Source of the DNA: Frateuria_A sp049727805
GTDB lineage: Bacteria > Pseudomonadota > Gammaproteobacteria > Xanthomonadales > Rhodanobacteraceae
DNA: 64,000 nucleotides
Assembly: GCF_049727805.1 (NCBI RefSeq)
Contig: NZ_JBCNYA010000005.1
Span: 62,001-126,000, forward strand
Direction of reading: 5' to 3'
This document shows, in pieces, positions 9,202-17,163 of this stretch (position 1 is the first letter of the stretch; each line of letters starts with the position of its first letter). The notes under the pieces are model-generated. The model was not told the origin of the DNA and made no database searches. It saw only the letters and a program-made list of their open reading frames with translations. The translations under genes and the position numbers were made by a program.

Positions 9202-9476
9202 GCGCGGAGTGTGCCCCCACGGCGGGGCGGAAGCCAGCGCCGCCATGCGGTTTCGTGCGGGCTGGCAAGCTTTGCCACCCTCGCCTTCCCTCAATGGAAG
9301 GGAGAGAGAGTCCGGCCAGGGAACGCTACGACTTCACCCAGTGGACGACACAACGCAAACGCCACCCGCAAGTGCTTGATCCAAAGCAAAAACTGGCACC
9401 CCGCCAAGCACCCGCGTAAACTGCGCGGTTCGGCGCCCATCCCTGCTGGCGCCCAAGACACACGGTACACCGGCCC

Positions 9477-10820
9477 ATGAGCGGCAAGCTTTTCATCAAG
9501 ACCCACGGCTGCCAGATGAACGAGTACGACTCGGCCAAGATGGCCGACGTGCTCAAGGCCTCGCACGGCCTGGAGCTGACCCAGGACGAGTCCGAGGCGG
9601 ACGTGATCCTGATCAACACCTGCTCGATCCGCGAGAAGGCGCAGGAGAAGGTGTTCAGCCAGCTCGGCCGCTGGAAGGAATTCAAGCAGGGCGGCAAGCC
9701 GGTGCTGATCGGCGTCGGCGGCTGCGTGGCCTCGCAGGAAGGCGAGGCGATCATCAAGCGCGCGCCGTTCGTCGACCTGGTGTTCGGCCCGCAGACGCTG
9801 CATCGCCTGCCCGAGCTGATCGAGGCCAAGCGCGAGACCGGCAAGGCTCAGGTGGACATCTCCTTCCCCGAGATCGAGAAGTTCGACCGCCTGCCCGAGC
9901 CGCGCGCCGAAGGCCCGACGGCTTTCGTCTCGATCATGGAAGGCTGCTCCAAGTACTGCAGCTACTGCGTGGTGCCCTACACCCGCGGCACCGAGATCAG
10001 CCGTCCGTTCGACGACGTGCTGGTGGAGGTGGCGCAACTGGCCGAACAGGGCGTGCGCGAGGTCACCCTGCTGGGCCAGAACGTCAACGCCTACCAGGGG
10101 CCGATGCACGACGGCGGCATCGCGGACCTGGCCGTGCTGATCCACGCCATCGCGCAAATCGAATCGATCGGCCGCATCCGCTTCACCACCTCGCATCCGC
10201 TGGAGTTCTCCGACTCGCTGATCGAGGCGTACGCCAACTGCCCGAAGCTCGCCAACTTCCTGCACCTGCCGGTGCAGGCCGGCTCCGACCGCATCCTGGC
10301 GGCGATGAAGCGCGGCTACACCACGCTCGAGTTCAAGCAGAAGATCCGCAAGCTGCGCGCGGTGCGACCGGACATCTGCATCAGCTCGGACTTCATCGTC
10401 GGCTTCCCCGGCGAAACCGACGAGGACTTCGAGAAGACCATGAAGCTGATCGAGGACGTCGGCTTCGACCAGAGCTTCTCCTTCATCTTCTCCGCCCGTC
10501 CCGGCACGCCCGCCGCGAACCTGGCCGACGACACGCCCTCCGAGGTCAAGCACGCGCGGCTGTCGCGGCTGCAGGCGACGATCAACGACCACGCGCGCGC
10601 CATCAATGAGGCGATGGTCGGCACCGTGCAGCGCGTGCTGGTCGAAAAGCCCAGCCGCAAGAACCCGAACGAACTCACCGGCCGCACCGAGAACATGCGC
10701 TTCGTGAACTTCCCCGGCAATGCGCGCCTGATCGGCCACTTCGTCGACGTGGAGATCACCGAGGCGATGAGCAACTCGCTGCGCGGTCGCGTGCACCTGG
10801 CGGAGGAAGCGCTGGCCTGA
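9477..10820 (+). CDS. miaB: tRNA-2-methylthio-N6-dimethylallyladenosine synthase MiaB
   Basis: Radical-SAM methylthiotransferase that modifies A37 of tRNAs reading UNN codons. The N-terminal UPF0004 domain carries cluster cysteines C12 (HGCQMN), C49 (NTCSIR) and C83 (GGCVAS). The radical-SAM site CSKYCSYC uses C157, C161 and C164. The C-terminal TRAM domain includes VLVEKPSRKNPNELTGRTENMRFV in pieces. The 447-residue length is standard. In enterobacteria miaB heads miaB-ybeZ-ybeY-ybeX-lnt; here an efflux cassette on the opposite strand sits between miaB and ybeZ. Confidence 0.97.
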   Translation: MSGKLFIKTHGCQMNEYDSAKMADVLKASHGLELTQDESEADVILINTCSIREKAQEKVFSQLGRWKEFKQGGKPVLIGVGGCVASQEGEAIIKRAPFVDLVFGPQTLHRLPELIEAKRETGKAQVDISFPEIEKFDRLPEPRAEGPTAFVSIMEGCSKYCSYCVVPYTRGTEISRPFDDVLVEVAQLAEQGVREVTLLGQNVNAYQGPMHDGGIADLAVLIHAIAQIESIGRIRFTTSHPLEFSDSLIEAYANCPKLANFLHLPVQAGSDRILAAMKRGYTTLEFKQKIRKLRAVRPDICISSDFIVGFPGETDEDFEKTMKLIEDVGFDQSFSFIFSARPGTPAANLADDTPSEVKHARLSRLQATINDHARAINEAMVGTVQRVLVEKPSRKNPNELTGRTENMRFVNFPGNARLIGHFVDVEITEAMSNSLRGRVHLAEEALA

Positions 10821-10827
10821 GGCTTCT

Positions 10828-11937
10828 TCAGTCCAGCCGCTTGCGGAAGCGCGCGATGGCCACGGCCATCGCCAGCAGCACGAACGCCGCCAGCGCCACC
10901 ACGTCGATCCACATTTCCCAGAGCCCGGCGCCGCGCAGCATCACGCCGCGGATCAGGCGCAGGAAGTGCGTCAGCGGCAGCACCTCGGCCAGCCACTGCG
11001 CCACCTTCGGCATGCCCGCGAACGGGAACATGAAGCCCGACAGCAGGATCGAGGGCAGGAACACGAAGAAGGTCATCTGCATCGCCTGGAACTGCGACTG
11101 CGCGCGGGTGGAGATCAGCAGGCCCAGCGCCAGGTTGGCCAGGATGAGCAGGCCCGAGGCCAGGTACACGTCGAGCAGGCTACCCTGCACCGGCACGCGG
11201 AACAGCCACACCCCCAGCGCCAGGATCACGCTGGTCTGCACCAGGCCGATCGCCACGTAGGGCAGCACCTTGCCGACCATCAGCTCGGAGCGGGTCAGCG
11301 GCGTGGCGATCAGCAGCTCCATGTTGCCGCGCTCGCGCTCGCGCACGATGGCGATCGCGGTGAACAGCACCATCGTCATGGTCAGGATCACACCGATCAG
11401 CCCGGGCACGATGTTGAGCGCCGAGCGCCGCTGCGGGTTGTAGAAGCTCACCACGCCGATCCGGCCTTCCGGCGGCGTGCTCGCCAGCGGCGCGCGCGTG
11501 TCGGGCACGGCGCTGTCGATCGGCGTCTGCATTAGTTGCACCGCCGCGCTCTGCACGGCGGTGTCGCTGCCGTCGACCAGGATCTGCGCGACCTGGCGGC
11601 CATCGATGCGGCGGCGTTCGAAATCGGGCGGGATCACGATGCCGATGCTGATGCGCCCGCGCCGGATCAGCGCCATCAGCCGGTCGGGCGTGTCGGCCTC
11701 GGCCACCGGCGCGACCACGCCGGTAGCCAGCATGTCCATCACCAGCGCGCGCGAGCCGGCGGTATTGGCCTGGTCGACGATGCCGGCATCGAGCCCGCGC
11801 AGGTTGGTGTTGATCGCATAGCCGAACAGCACCAGTTGGATCACCGGGATGCCGACCACCATCGCCAGCGTGATGCGGTCGCGGCGCAACTGGCGCAGCT
11901 CCTTGAGCACGATCGCCCACAGCCGCCGCCAGCTCAT
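10828..11937 (-). CDS. ABC-2 type transporter permease (YbhR/YhhJ-like)
   Basis: A 369-residue inner-membrane permease with one N-terminal helix (VGIPVIQLVLFGYAINTN), a large periplasmic domain (about residues 50-170) and five C-terminal helices. It has the ABC-2 hallmark RERERGNMELL followed by LTRSELMVGKVLPY and a late loop LPLTHFLRLIRGVMLRG. It overlaps the ATPase gene stop by 4 bases (ATGA), so it is the last gene of a tetR-hlyD-ATPase-permease operon. The likely role is drug or lipid-like substrate export through an HlyD adaptor; the substrate is unknown. Confidence 0.93.
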   Translation of the reverse strand: MSWRRLWAIVLKELRQLRRDRITLAMVVGIPVIQLVLFGYAINTNLRGLDAGIVDQANTAGSRALVMDMLATGVVAPVAEADTPDRLMALIRRGRISIGIVIPPDFERRRIDGRQVAQILVDGSDTAVQSAAVQLMQTPIDSAVPDTRAPLASTPPEGRIGVVSFYNPQRRSALNIVPGLIGVILTMTMVLFTAIAIVRERERGNMELLIATPLTRSELMVGKVLPYVAIGLVQTSVILALGVWLFRVPVQGSLLDVYLASGLLILANLALGLLISTRAQSQFQAMQMTFFVFLPSILLSGFMFPFAGMPKVAQWLAEVLPLTHFLRLIRGVMLRGAGLWEMWIDVVALAAFVLLAMAVAIARFRKRLD

Positions 11938-12911
11938 GCCGCGCGCGCCCCGCGCCGGTCGCCGTCGCGCGTGGCGGCGACGAAGACGTCCTCCAGATTC
12001 GGTGTCGCGGCGACGACCTCACCCTGCTGTCCCGCCTTGCCCAATGCCTGGTCCATGCGCCGCGCGGCCTGCGCCCCGTCGTCGACTTCGTCCCGCGTGG
12101 TCAGCACGCGCAGCGTGGTGCCGACCTGGGCTACGCCGAGTACGCCAGGCACGTCCACCAGCACCCGGTGCGCCTGGCGCGGGTCTTCGGTTTCCACCAC
12201 GAAGGTGCGCCCTTCCAGGCCCGAGGTCAGTTCGCGCGGTGTGCCGTCGGCCACCAGCGCGCCCCGGTCGAGGATGGCCAGGCGGTGGCAGCGCTCGGCT
12301 TCGTCCATCAGGTGGGTCGACACCAGCAGTGTGGTGCCGGCGTCGGCCAGCTCGAACAACTTCTCCCAGAAATCGCGGCGCGACTCCGGATCGACCGCGC
12401 TGGTCGGCTCGTCCAGGAACAGCAGTTCCGGCTCGTGGATCACCGCGCAGGCCAGCGCCAGGCGCTGCTTCTGGCCGCCGCTCATGGTGCCGGCGAGCTG
12501 CCGCTGGCGGTCGGCGAAATGGTATTGCTCGATCAGTTCGTCGACGCGCGCCTTCGCCTTGTTGCGCGGCACGCCCTGGATCGCGGCGAGGAACTCCAGG
12601 TTCTCGCGCACGGTGAGGTCCTCGAACAGCGAGAAGCGCTGCGTCATGTAGCCGATGCGCGCGCGCAGCTCGTCCGCCTGCGCCGGGATGCGCAGCCCCA
12701 GCACCTCGATCTCGCCCTCGCTCGGCGTCAGCAGGCCGCACAGCATGCGGATGGTGGTCGACTTGCCCGAGCCGTTCGGCCCGAGGAAGCCGTAGACGCG
12801 CTTCGCGGGCACGCCCAGGTCGACGTGGTCGACGGCGAGCAGCTTGCCGAAGCGCTTGGTCAGGCCGCGCGCGCGAATCGCCGTACCGCTGTCGGTCGGC
12901 CGTGCGTTCAC
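11934..12911 (-). CDS. ABC transporter ATP-binding protein (efflux, YbhF-like)
   Basis: A 325-residue ABC ATPase with Walker A GPNGSGKST (44-52), Q-loop in YMTQRFSLFEDLTVREN, signature MSGGQKQRLALA, Walker B LLFLDEPTS and the switch His in VSTHLMDEAE. A C-terminal extension of about 90 residues follows the nucleotide-binding domain, typical of ABC-2 exporters. The GTG start at 12911 overlaps the adaptor stop (GTGA), so translation is coupled. YbhF of E. coli has two ATPase halves; this protein has one. Confidence 0.95.
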   Translation of the reverse strand: MNARPTDSGTAIRARGLTKRFGKLLAVDHVDLGVPAKRVYGFLGPNGSGKSTTIRMLCGLLTPSEGEIEVLGLRIPAQADELRARIGYMTQRFSLFEDLTVRENLEFLAAIQGVPRNKAKARVDELIEQYHFADRQRQLAGTMSGGQKQRLALACAVIHEPELLFLDEPTSAVDPESRRDFWEKLFELADAGTTLLVSTHLMDEAERCHRLAILDRGALVADGTPRELTSGLEGRTFVVETEDPRQAHRVLVDVPGVLGVAQVGTTLRVLTTRDEVDDGAQAARRMDQALGKAGQQGEVVAATPNLEDVFVAATRDGDRRGARAA

Positions 12912-13876
12912 CGGGTCGCCTGCTGGAATTCAACGCGCACCGGCAGGCCCGCGGGCAGGCCTGCGGCGCCATCACCCAGCGCGATCTCGGCCAGGTAGCT
13001 CAGCCGCGCGGCGTCCTCGCCGATCAGGGCGTAATACGGCGTGAAACTGGGCTCGCTGCGGATCATGCGCACGTGTCCCGCGTACGGTTTGTCGCGCCCG
13101 GCCACGTACACCTCGATCGCGTCACCGACGCGGACCAACGCGCGCTGCTGCTCAGGCACGTAGATGCGCGCATAAGGCGCGTCACCGGCCAGCAGGATCG
13201 CCACCGGAGCGCCGACCGGTGCCTGGTCGCCGAGCTTGTAGGGCAGGCTGTCGACCCGGCCCGCGCGCGGCGCCACGATGTCCAGCTTGCCCAGCAACAC
13301 CTGCTGCGCCGCCACCTGCGCATCGGCCGCGGCGACGCCCGCGCGCGCCTGCGCGATCTGCTCCGGCCGGGTGCCGTGCAGCAATTCGTCGAGCGCCGCC
13401 TGGGCAGCGCGCAACTGGCCCTGCGCGTTGCCGGAGGCGGCGCGGGCGCGATCCAGGTCCGCCGCCGCGACGTAGCTCTTGCCCTGCAGCGGAAGCAGGC
13501 GCCGGTAATAAGCCTGCGCCTCGCGCGCCTGGGCCTGCGCCGCGGCCACGTTCGCGCGGGCCTGGGCGATGTCCTCGGCGCGCGGGCCGGCCTGCAGTTC
13601 GGCCAATAATTCGCGCTGCTGCTGCGCCTGCGACCTGGCAGCGGCGAGTTCGGCTTGCGTGTGCGCGGGATCCAGCCGCAGCAGCGGCTGACCGGCCTGT
13701 ACCGCCTGGCCTTCGCGCACGTCCATCGCGACGATCCGTTCGGCGGCCGGCGCCGGCAGCGTGATGCGGTCGTATTCCAGCGTACCCAGCGCCTGCGGCG
13801 GTTCGCGCGAGCAGGCCCCTAACGCGAGGGCGGCGAGCAGGATCGCGGGACATCCGAACCGGCGTGCGGCATTCAT
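12908..13876 (-). CDS. HlyD-family periplasmic adaptor lipoprotein of ABC exporter
   Basis: A 322-residue membrane-fusion adaptor. The lipobox LALGAC near residue 22 predicts an acylated lipoprotein. A lipoyl-like half-motif follows (RIVAMDVREGQAVQAGQPLLRLD), then a long alpha-helical hairpin rich in Ala/Gln/Arg (residues 70-200) and the second lipoyl half (DIVAPRAGRVDSLPYKLGDQ). The ATG at 13876 overlaps the tetR stop (ATGA) and has GAAGGG upstream. It is probably the YbhG-like partner of the adjacent ATPase and permease; an outer-membrane channel is not encoded here. Confidence 0.93.
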   Translation of the reverse strand: MNAARRFGCPAILLAALALGACSREPPQALGTLEYDRITLPAPAAERIVAMDVREGQAVQAGQPLLRLDPAHTQAELAAARSQAQQQRELLAELQAGPRAEDIAQARANVAAAQAQAREAQAYYRRLLPLQGKSYVAAADLDRARAASGNAQGQLRAAQAALDELLHGTRPEQIAQARAGVAAADAQVAAQQVLLGKLDIVAPRAGRVDSLPYKLGDQAPVGAPVAILLAGDAPYARIYVPEQQRALVRVGDAIEVYVAGRDKPYAGHVRMIRSEPSFTPYYALIGEDAARLSYLAEIALGDGAAGLPAGLPVRVEFQQATR

Positions 13877-14550
13877 GGCGTTTTCCCTTCCGGTCGTGTG
13901 CCCAGGCCGCATCGAAGCAGCGCGAGCGTGTGCCTGAGCAGGACACCGGCATCGATGTCGCCGGCCTCGAAAACCGCCCGCCAGATCGGCGCGCCGGCGG
14001 CGGGAAACATGGTCAGCCCGACCAGCGAGACCACCAGCAGCCGCGGATCCAGCTCGGGGTCGAGCCGGCCCTGCGCCTGCGCGGCGGCAAAGCGCCCGGC
14101 GAGCAGTCGCGGCAGGTTGGGCAAGGCCTGGTGGAACAGCACCTCGCGCAGCGCGCCGCCTTCGCACAGCACTTCGCGCACCCACAGCGGCGGAAGCCAC
14201 GGATGGCGCGCCACCAGTTCGCCGATGCCGCGGGCGAACGCTTCGGCCAGCGCGGCAGGTTCGTCGCCGGCCTGCGCCAGCCCGGCCCGCATGGGTGCGA
14301 GCGCGGGCAGCAGGCGCTCGTCGATCAGGGCTTGCGTGAGGCGCGCCTTGTCGCCGAAGTAGTAATGCAGCATCGCTGGCGTGACGCCCGCTTCGGCGGC
14401 GATCGCACGCAGCGAGGTGGCGTCGATGCCGGCGCGCGCGTACAGCGCGGTAGCCACGTCCAGCAGCCGCGCGCGCAGGTCGCCGTCGTCGCCGCTGGGG
14501 CGTCCGGCCCTGCGGGTGCGCTTGCCGGATCGGGTTCGCGTCGCTGCCAT
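13873..14550 (-). CDS. TetR-family transcriptional regulator of the efflux operon
   Basis: A 225-residue repressor-type protein. The N-terminal helix-turn-helix is typical: RARLLDVATALYARAGIDATSLRAIAAEAGV, then TPAMLHYYFGDKARL, given here in pieces. The C-terminal ligand domain (about residues 85-215) is hydrophobic and resembles the CecR/YbiH-type partner of YbhFSR exporters. As first gene of the cassette, with 4-base overlap to the adaptor, it likely autoregulates the operon through the inverted repeat 6 bases upstream of its start codon. Confidence 0.92.
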   Translation of the reverse strand: MAATRTRSGKRTRRAGRPSGDDGDLRARLLDVATALYARAGIDATSLRAIAAEAGVTPAMLHYYFGDKARLTQALIDERLLPALAPMRAGLAQAGDEPAALAEAFARGIGELVARHPWLPPLWVREVLCEGGALREVLFHQALPNLPRLLAGRFAAAQAQGRLDPELDPRLLVVSLVGLTMFPAAGAPIWRAVFEAGDIDAGVLLRHTLALLRCGLGTRPEGKTP

Positions 14551-14555
14551 CGCTA

Positions 14556-14579
14556 GAAATTAATTCTCAAATTAATTTC
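14556..14579. promoter_or_regulatory. Candidate TetR operator: perfect 10-bp inverted repeat
   Basis: GAAATTAATT (14556-14565), spacer CTCA, then AATTAATTTC (14570-14579): a perfect inverted repeat, almost pure A/T in otherwise GC-rich DNA. It lies 5 bases upstream of the tetR start on the minus strand and 57 bases upstream of ybeZ on the plus strand. Position, symmetry and length fit an operator for the adjacent TetR-family protein. Binding has not been shown. Confidence 0.75.
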
Positions 14580-14636
14580 ATTCAAGTGCCGCCGGACATG
14601 GCTCTTGCACCCGCTCCGCGCTACCCTCGCGCGCCT

Positions 14637-15644
14637 ATGAGTGAACTCAACGAACGCGACTTCGCCCTCGACCCGGAAGACAACGCCCGGCTGGCCAACC
14701 TGTGCGGCCCCTTCGACGAACACCTGCGCCAGATCGAGCTGCGCCTGGGCGTGGAGATCGACCATCGCGGCGCCCTGTTCAAGGTGATCGGCGAGGAAGC
14801 GCAGGCGCGCGCCGCCGAGAAGGTGCTGCGCTCGCTCTACGCCGGCACCGCAAACGAAACGCTCACCGGCGCGCAGATCAACCTGCACCTGGCCGAATCG
14901 GGCATCGACGCGATGGTCGAGGAGGCGGCCGAGGGCGCGCAGGACGTGGTGATCAAGGTCAAGCGCGGCGTGATCAAGGGACGCGGCCCGAGCCAGGCGC
15001 GCTACCTGCACGCCATCGCCACGCACGACATCAACTTCGGCGTCGGTCCGGCCGGCACCGGCAAGACCTACCTGGCGGTGGCCAGCGCGGTCGAGGCGCT
15101 GGAGGCCAACCGCGTGCAGCGCCTGCTGCTGGTGCGCCCGGCGGTGGAGGCGGGCGAAAAGCTCGGCTTCCTGCCCGGCGACCTTTCGCAGAAGGTCGAT
15201 CCGTACCTGCGCCCGCTGTACGACGCGCTGTATGAAATGCTCGGCTTCGAGAAGGTCGCCAAGCTGATCGAGCGCAACGTCATCGAGATCGCTCCGCTGG
15301 CCTATATGCGCGGACGCACACTCAACGATTCCTACGTCATCCTCGACGAGGCGCAGAACACCACCGTCGAGCAGATGAAGATGTTCCTCACCCGCATCGG
15401 CTTCGGCTCGGTGGCGGTGATCACCGGCGACGTCAGCCAGGTCGACCTGCCCCGCCACGTGCGTTCGGGCCTGCGCCACGCGGTGGAAGTGCTGCGCGGC
15501 GTCGACGGCATCAGCTTCACCTTCTTCACCTCGCGCGACGTCGTGCGCCACCCGCTGGTGGCCAAGATCGTGCGCGCATACGAAGCATTCGAGCAGACGC
15601 CGGAAAGCCAGCCGTCCGGCGCCGCCAAACCGCCCATCGCCTGA
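14637..15644 (+). CDS. ybeZ: PhoH-family ATPase YbeZ
   Basis: A 335-residue cytoplasmic PhoH-like NTPase. An N-terminal KH-like segment (about residues 30-110) precedes the P-loop GPAGTGKTYLAVA and Walker B VILDEAQNTT, with a C-terminal FFTSRDVVRHPLV block. The family is linked to ribosome quality control together with YbeY. The ATG at 14637 was chosen as the start of the conserved sequence. ybeY follows after 19 bases, keeping the ybeZ-ybeY-corC order of other gammaproteobacteria. Confidence 0.95.
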   Translation: MSELNERDFALDPEDNARLANLCGPFDEHLRQIELRLGVEIDHRGALFKVIGEEAQARAAEKVLRSLYAGTANETLTGAQINLHLAESGIDAMVEEAAEGAQDVVIKVKRGVIKGRGPSQARYLHAIATHDINFGVGPAGTGKTYLAVASAVEALEANRVQRLLLVRPAVEAGEKLGFLPGDLSQKVDPYLRPLYDALYEMLGFEKVAKLIERNVIEIAPLAYMRGRTLNDSYVILDEAQNTTVEQMKMFLTRIGFGSVAVITGDVSQVDLPRHVRSGLRHAVEVLRGVDGISFTFFTSRDVVRHPLVAKIVRAYEAFEQTPESQPSGAAKPPIA

Positions 15645-15663
15645 CCTGCCCGGAGAGACCGCC

Positions 15664-16137
15664 TTGACCAGCCGCGTCGCGCCTGCGCCTGTCGTGCACG
15701 TCGGCTATGCCGTGCCTCGTGCCGGCGTGCCGGCGTCCGCCAGCTTCGCCCGGTGGGTCGCGGCCGCGCTCCACGGCGCGCGCCGGCGCAAATCCACCGA
15801 GATGGCCATCCGCATCGTCGACGCCGACGAGGGCCGCAACCTCAACCGCGACTACCGCGGCAAGGACTACGCCACCAACGTGCTCTCCTTCCCGGCCGAG
15901 TTGCCGCCCGGCGTGGACCTTCCGTTGATCGGTGACCTGGCCATCTGCGCGCCGGTGGTGGCCCGCGAGGCGGCCGAGCAAGGCAAGAAGCCGCGCGACC
16001 ACTGGGCCCACCTGACGGTCCACGGTACCCTGCACCTGCTCGGCTACGACCATATCGAGGATGCCGAGGCCGAGGCCATGGAAACGCTCGAAACGCGCAT
16101 CCTCGCCAGCCTGGGCATTGCCGACCCCTACGCCTGA
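15664..16137 (+). CDS. ybeY: Endoribonuclease YbeY
   Basis: A single-strand-specific, zinc-dependent RNase for 16S rRNA maturation and 70S quality control. The signature HGTLHLLGYDH (H-x3-H-x5-H) provides the three metal ligands. The upstream block LNRDYRGKDYATNVLSFPAE is also typical. The start is a TTG at 15664 with CGGAGAGA just ahead; I found no better ATG in frame before the conserved region. Length 157 residues is normal. It is transcribed with ybeZ and lies 171 bases ahead of corC. Confidence 0.96.
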   Translation: MTSRVAPAPVVHVGYAVPRAGVPASASFARWVAAALHGARRRKSTEMAIRIVDADEGRNLNRDYRGKDYATNVLSFPAELPPGVDLPLIGDLAICAPVVAREAAEQGKKPRDHWAHLTVHGTLHLLGYDHIEDAEAEAMETLETRILASLGIADPYA

Positions 16138-16150
16138 CCAGGCCGCATGC

Positions 16151-16211
16151 GGGGCGGGCTTCAGCCCACCGCCCTTTTCCAAGCCTGGCGGTGGACTGAG
16201 CCCCACTGCGG
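16151..16211. repeat. Dispersed palindromic repeat, copy A (pair)
   Basis: Two facing elements, GGCGGGCTTCAGCCCACCGCC (in two pieces around 16153-16173) and GGCGGTGGACTGAGCCCCAC (16187-16206), share the core of the GGTGGGCTGAAGCCCACC palindrome found at three other intergenic sites in this window. It sits between ybeY and corC. It is degenerate compared with copies C and D. Confidence 0.65.
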
Positions 16212-16308
16212 AGTCCGGCGCACCCTCCCGCTTGTGCCCTGAATCCGCACGTTTTTTCCGCTAGACTCCGGCTTTCCGTCCCTTCATGGGCCGCCCTTCC
16301 CTGAGTTG

Positions 16309-17163
16309 ATGAACGACGACCCTGGCAGTACCAACGGCCCGGCCCCCCACCGTTCCTGGTGGGACCGCCTGGGCCACCTGTTCTCCGGCGAACCGCGCAA
16401 CCGCGACGAACTGATCGAGGAGCTGCGCGCCGCCCAGGCCAACGGCCTGCTGTCCAACGACACCCTCGCCATGGTCGAGGGAGCGCTCAAGGTCACCGAG
16501 CTCAGCGTGGACGACGTCATGGTCCCGCGCGCGCAGATCGTGATGATCGCGGCCGACGCCTCGCTGCACGATATCCTGGCCAAGGTGGTCGAGTCCGGCC
16601 ACTCGCGCTTCCCCGTGCACGGCGAGGACAAGGACGAGATCATCGGCATCCTGCTGGCCAAGGACCTGCTCAAGTACTTCGGCGACGGCGAGGGTTTCGA
16701 CCTCGCGATGCTGCTGCGTCCGGCGGTGCTGATTCCCGAATCGATGCGCCTGAACGTGCTGCTGGCGGAATTCCGCCGCTCGCGCAACCACATGGCGCTG
16801 GTGGTGGATGAATACGGCGGCGTCGCCGGCCTGATCACCATCGAGGACGTGCTCGAGCAGATCGTCGGCGAGATCGACGACGAGCACGACGACGAGGACG
16901 AGCCCAGCCTGATGCACGAGCTGCCCGGCGGCGGCTGGTCGGTCAGCGCGCTCACCCCGATCGCCGACTTCAACGAGCAGACCGGCGCCAGCTTCTCCGA
17001 CGAGGAGTTCGACACCGTCGGCGGCATGGCCACCGCGGAGTTCGGCCACCTGCCGGAGGTCGGCGAGGAAGTCGTGTTTGGCGGCTATCTCTTCATCGTC
17101 ACCGAGGCCGACGACCGGCGCGTGCAGCAGTTCCGCGTGAACCGGCAGACGGCCGATGCCTGA
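16309..17163 (+). CDS. corC: CorC/YbeX-type CBS-domain protein
   Basis: A 284-residue cytoplasmic protein: an N-terminal segment, two CBS motifs (VPRAQIVMIAADASLHDIL to HGEDKDEIIGILLAKDLL; RPAVLIPESMRLNVLLAEF to DEYGGVAGLITIEDVLEQIVGEI, given in pieces) and a C-terminal CorC_HlyC transporter-associated domain (VSALTPIADFNEQ to GYLFIVTEADDRRV). Homologues affect Mg/Co efflux and ribosome-linked functions. The ATG at 16309 was taken; TTG at 16306 is in frame just before it. The next gene overlaps its stop by 8 bases. Confidence 0.93.
   Translation: MNDDPGSTNGPAPHRSWWDRLGHLFSGEPRNRDELIEELRAAQANGLLSNDTLAMVEGALKVTELSVDDVMVPRAQIVMIAADASLHDILAKVVESGHSRFPVHGEDKDEIIGILLAKDLLKYFGDGEGFDLAMLLRPAVLIPESMRLNVLLAEFRRSRNHMALVVDEYGGVAGLITIEDVLEQIVGEIDDEHDDEDEPSLMHELPGGGWSVSALTPIADFNEQTGASFSDEEFDTVGGMATAEFGHLPEVGEEVVFGGYLFIVTEADDRRVQQFRVNRQTADA

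Noticed and set aside
9284..9301. CCTTCC-CTCAAT-GGAAGG stem upstream of the lytic transglycosylase
   Set aside because: Six-bp arms only and no repeat partner clear enough to call; weakly similar to the element at 8078.
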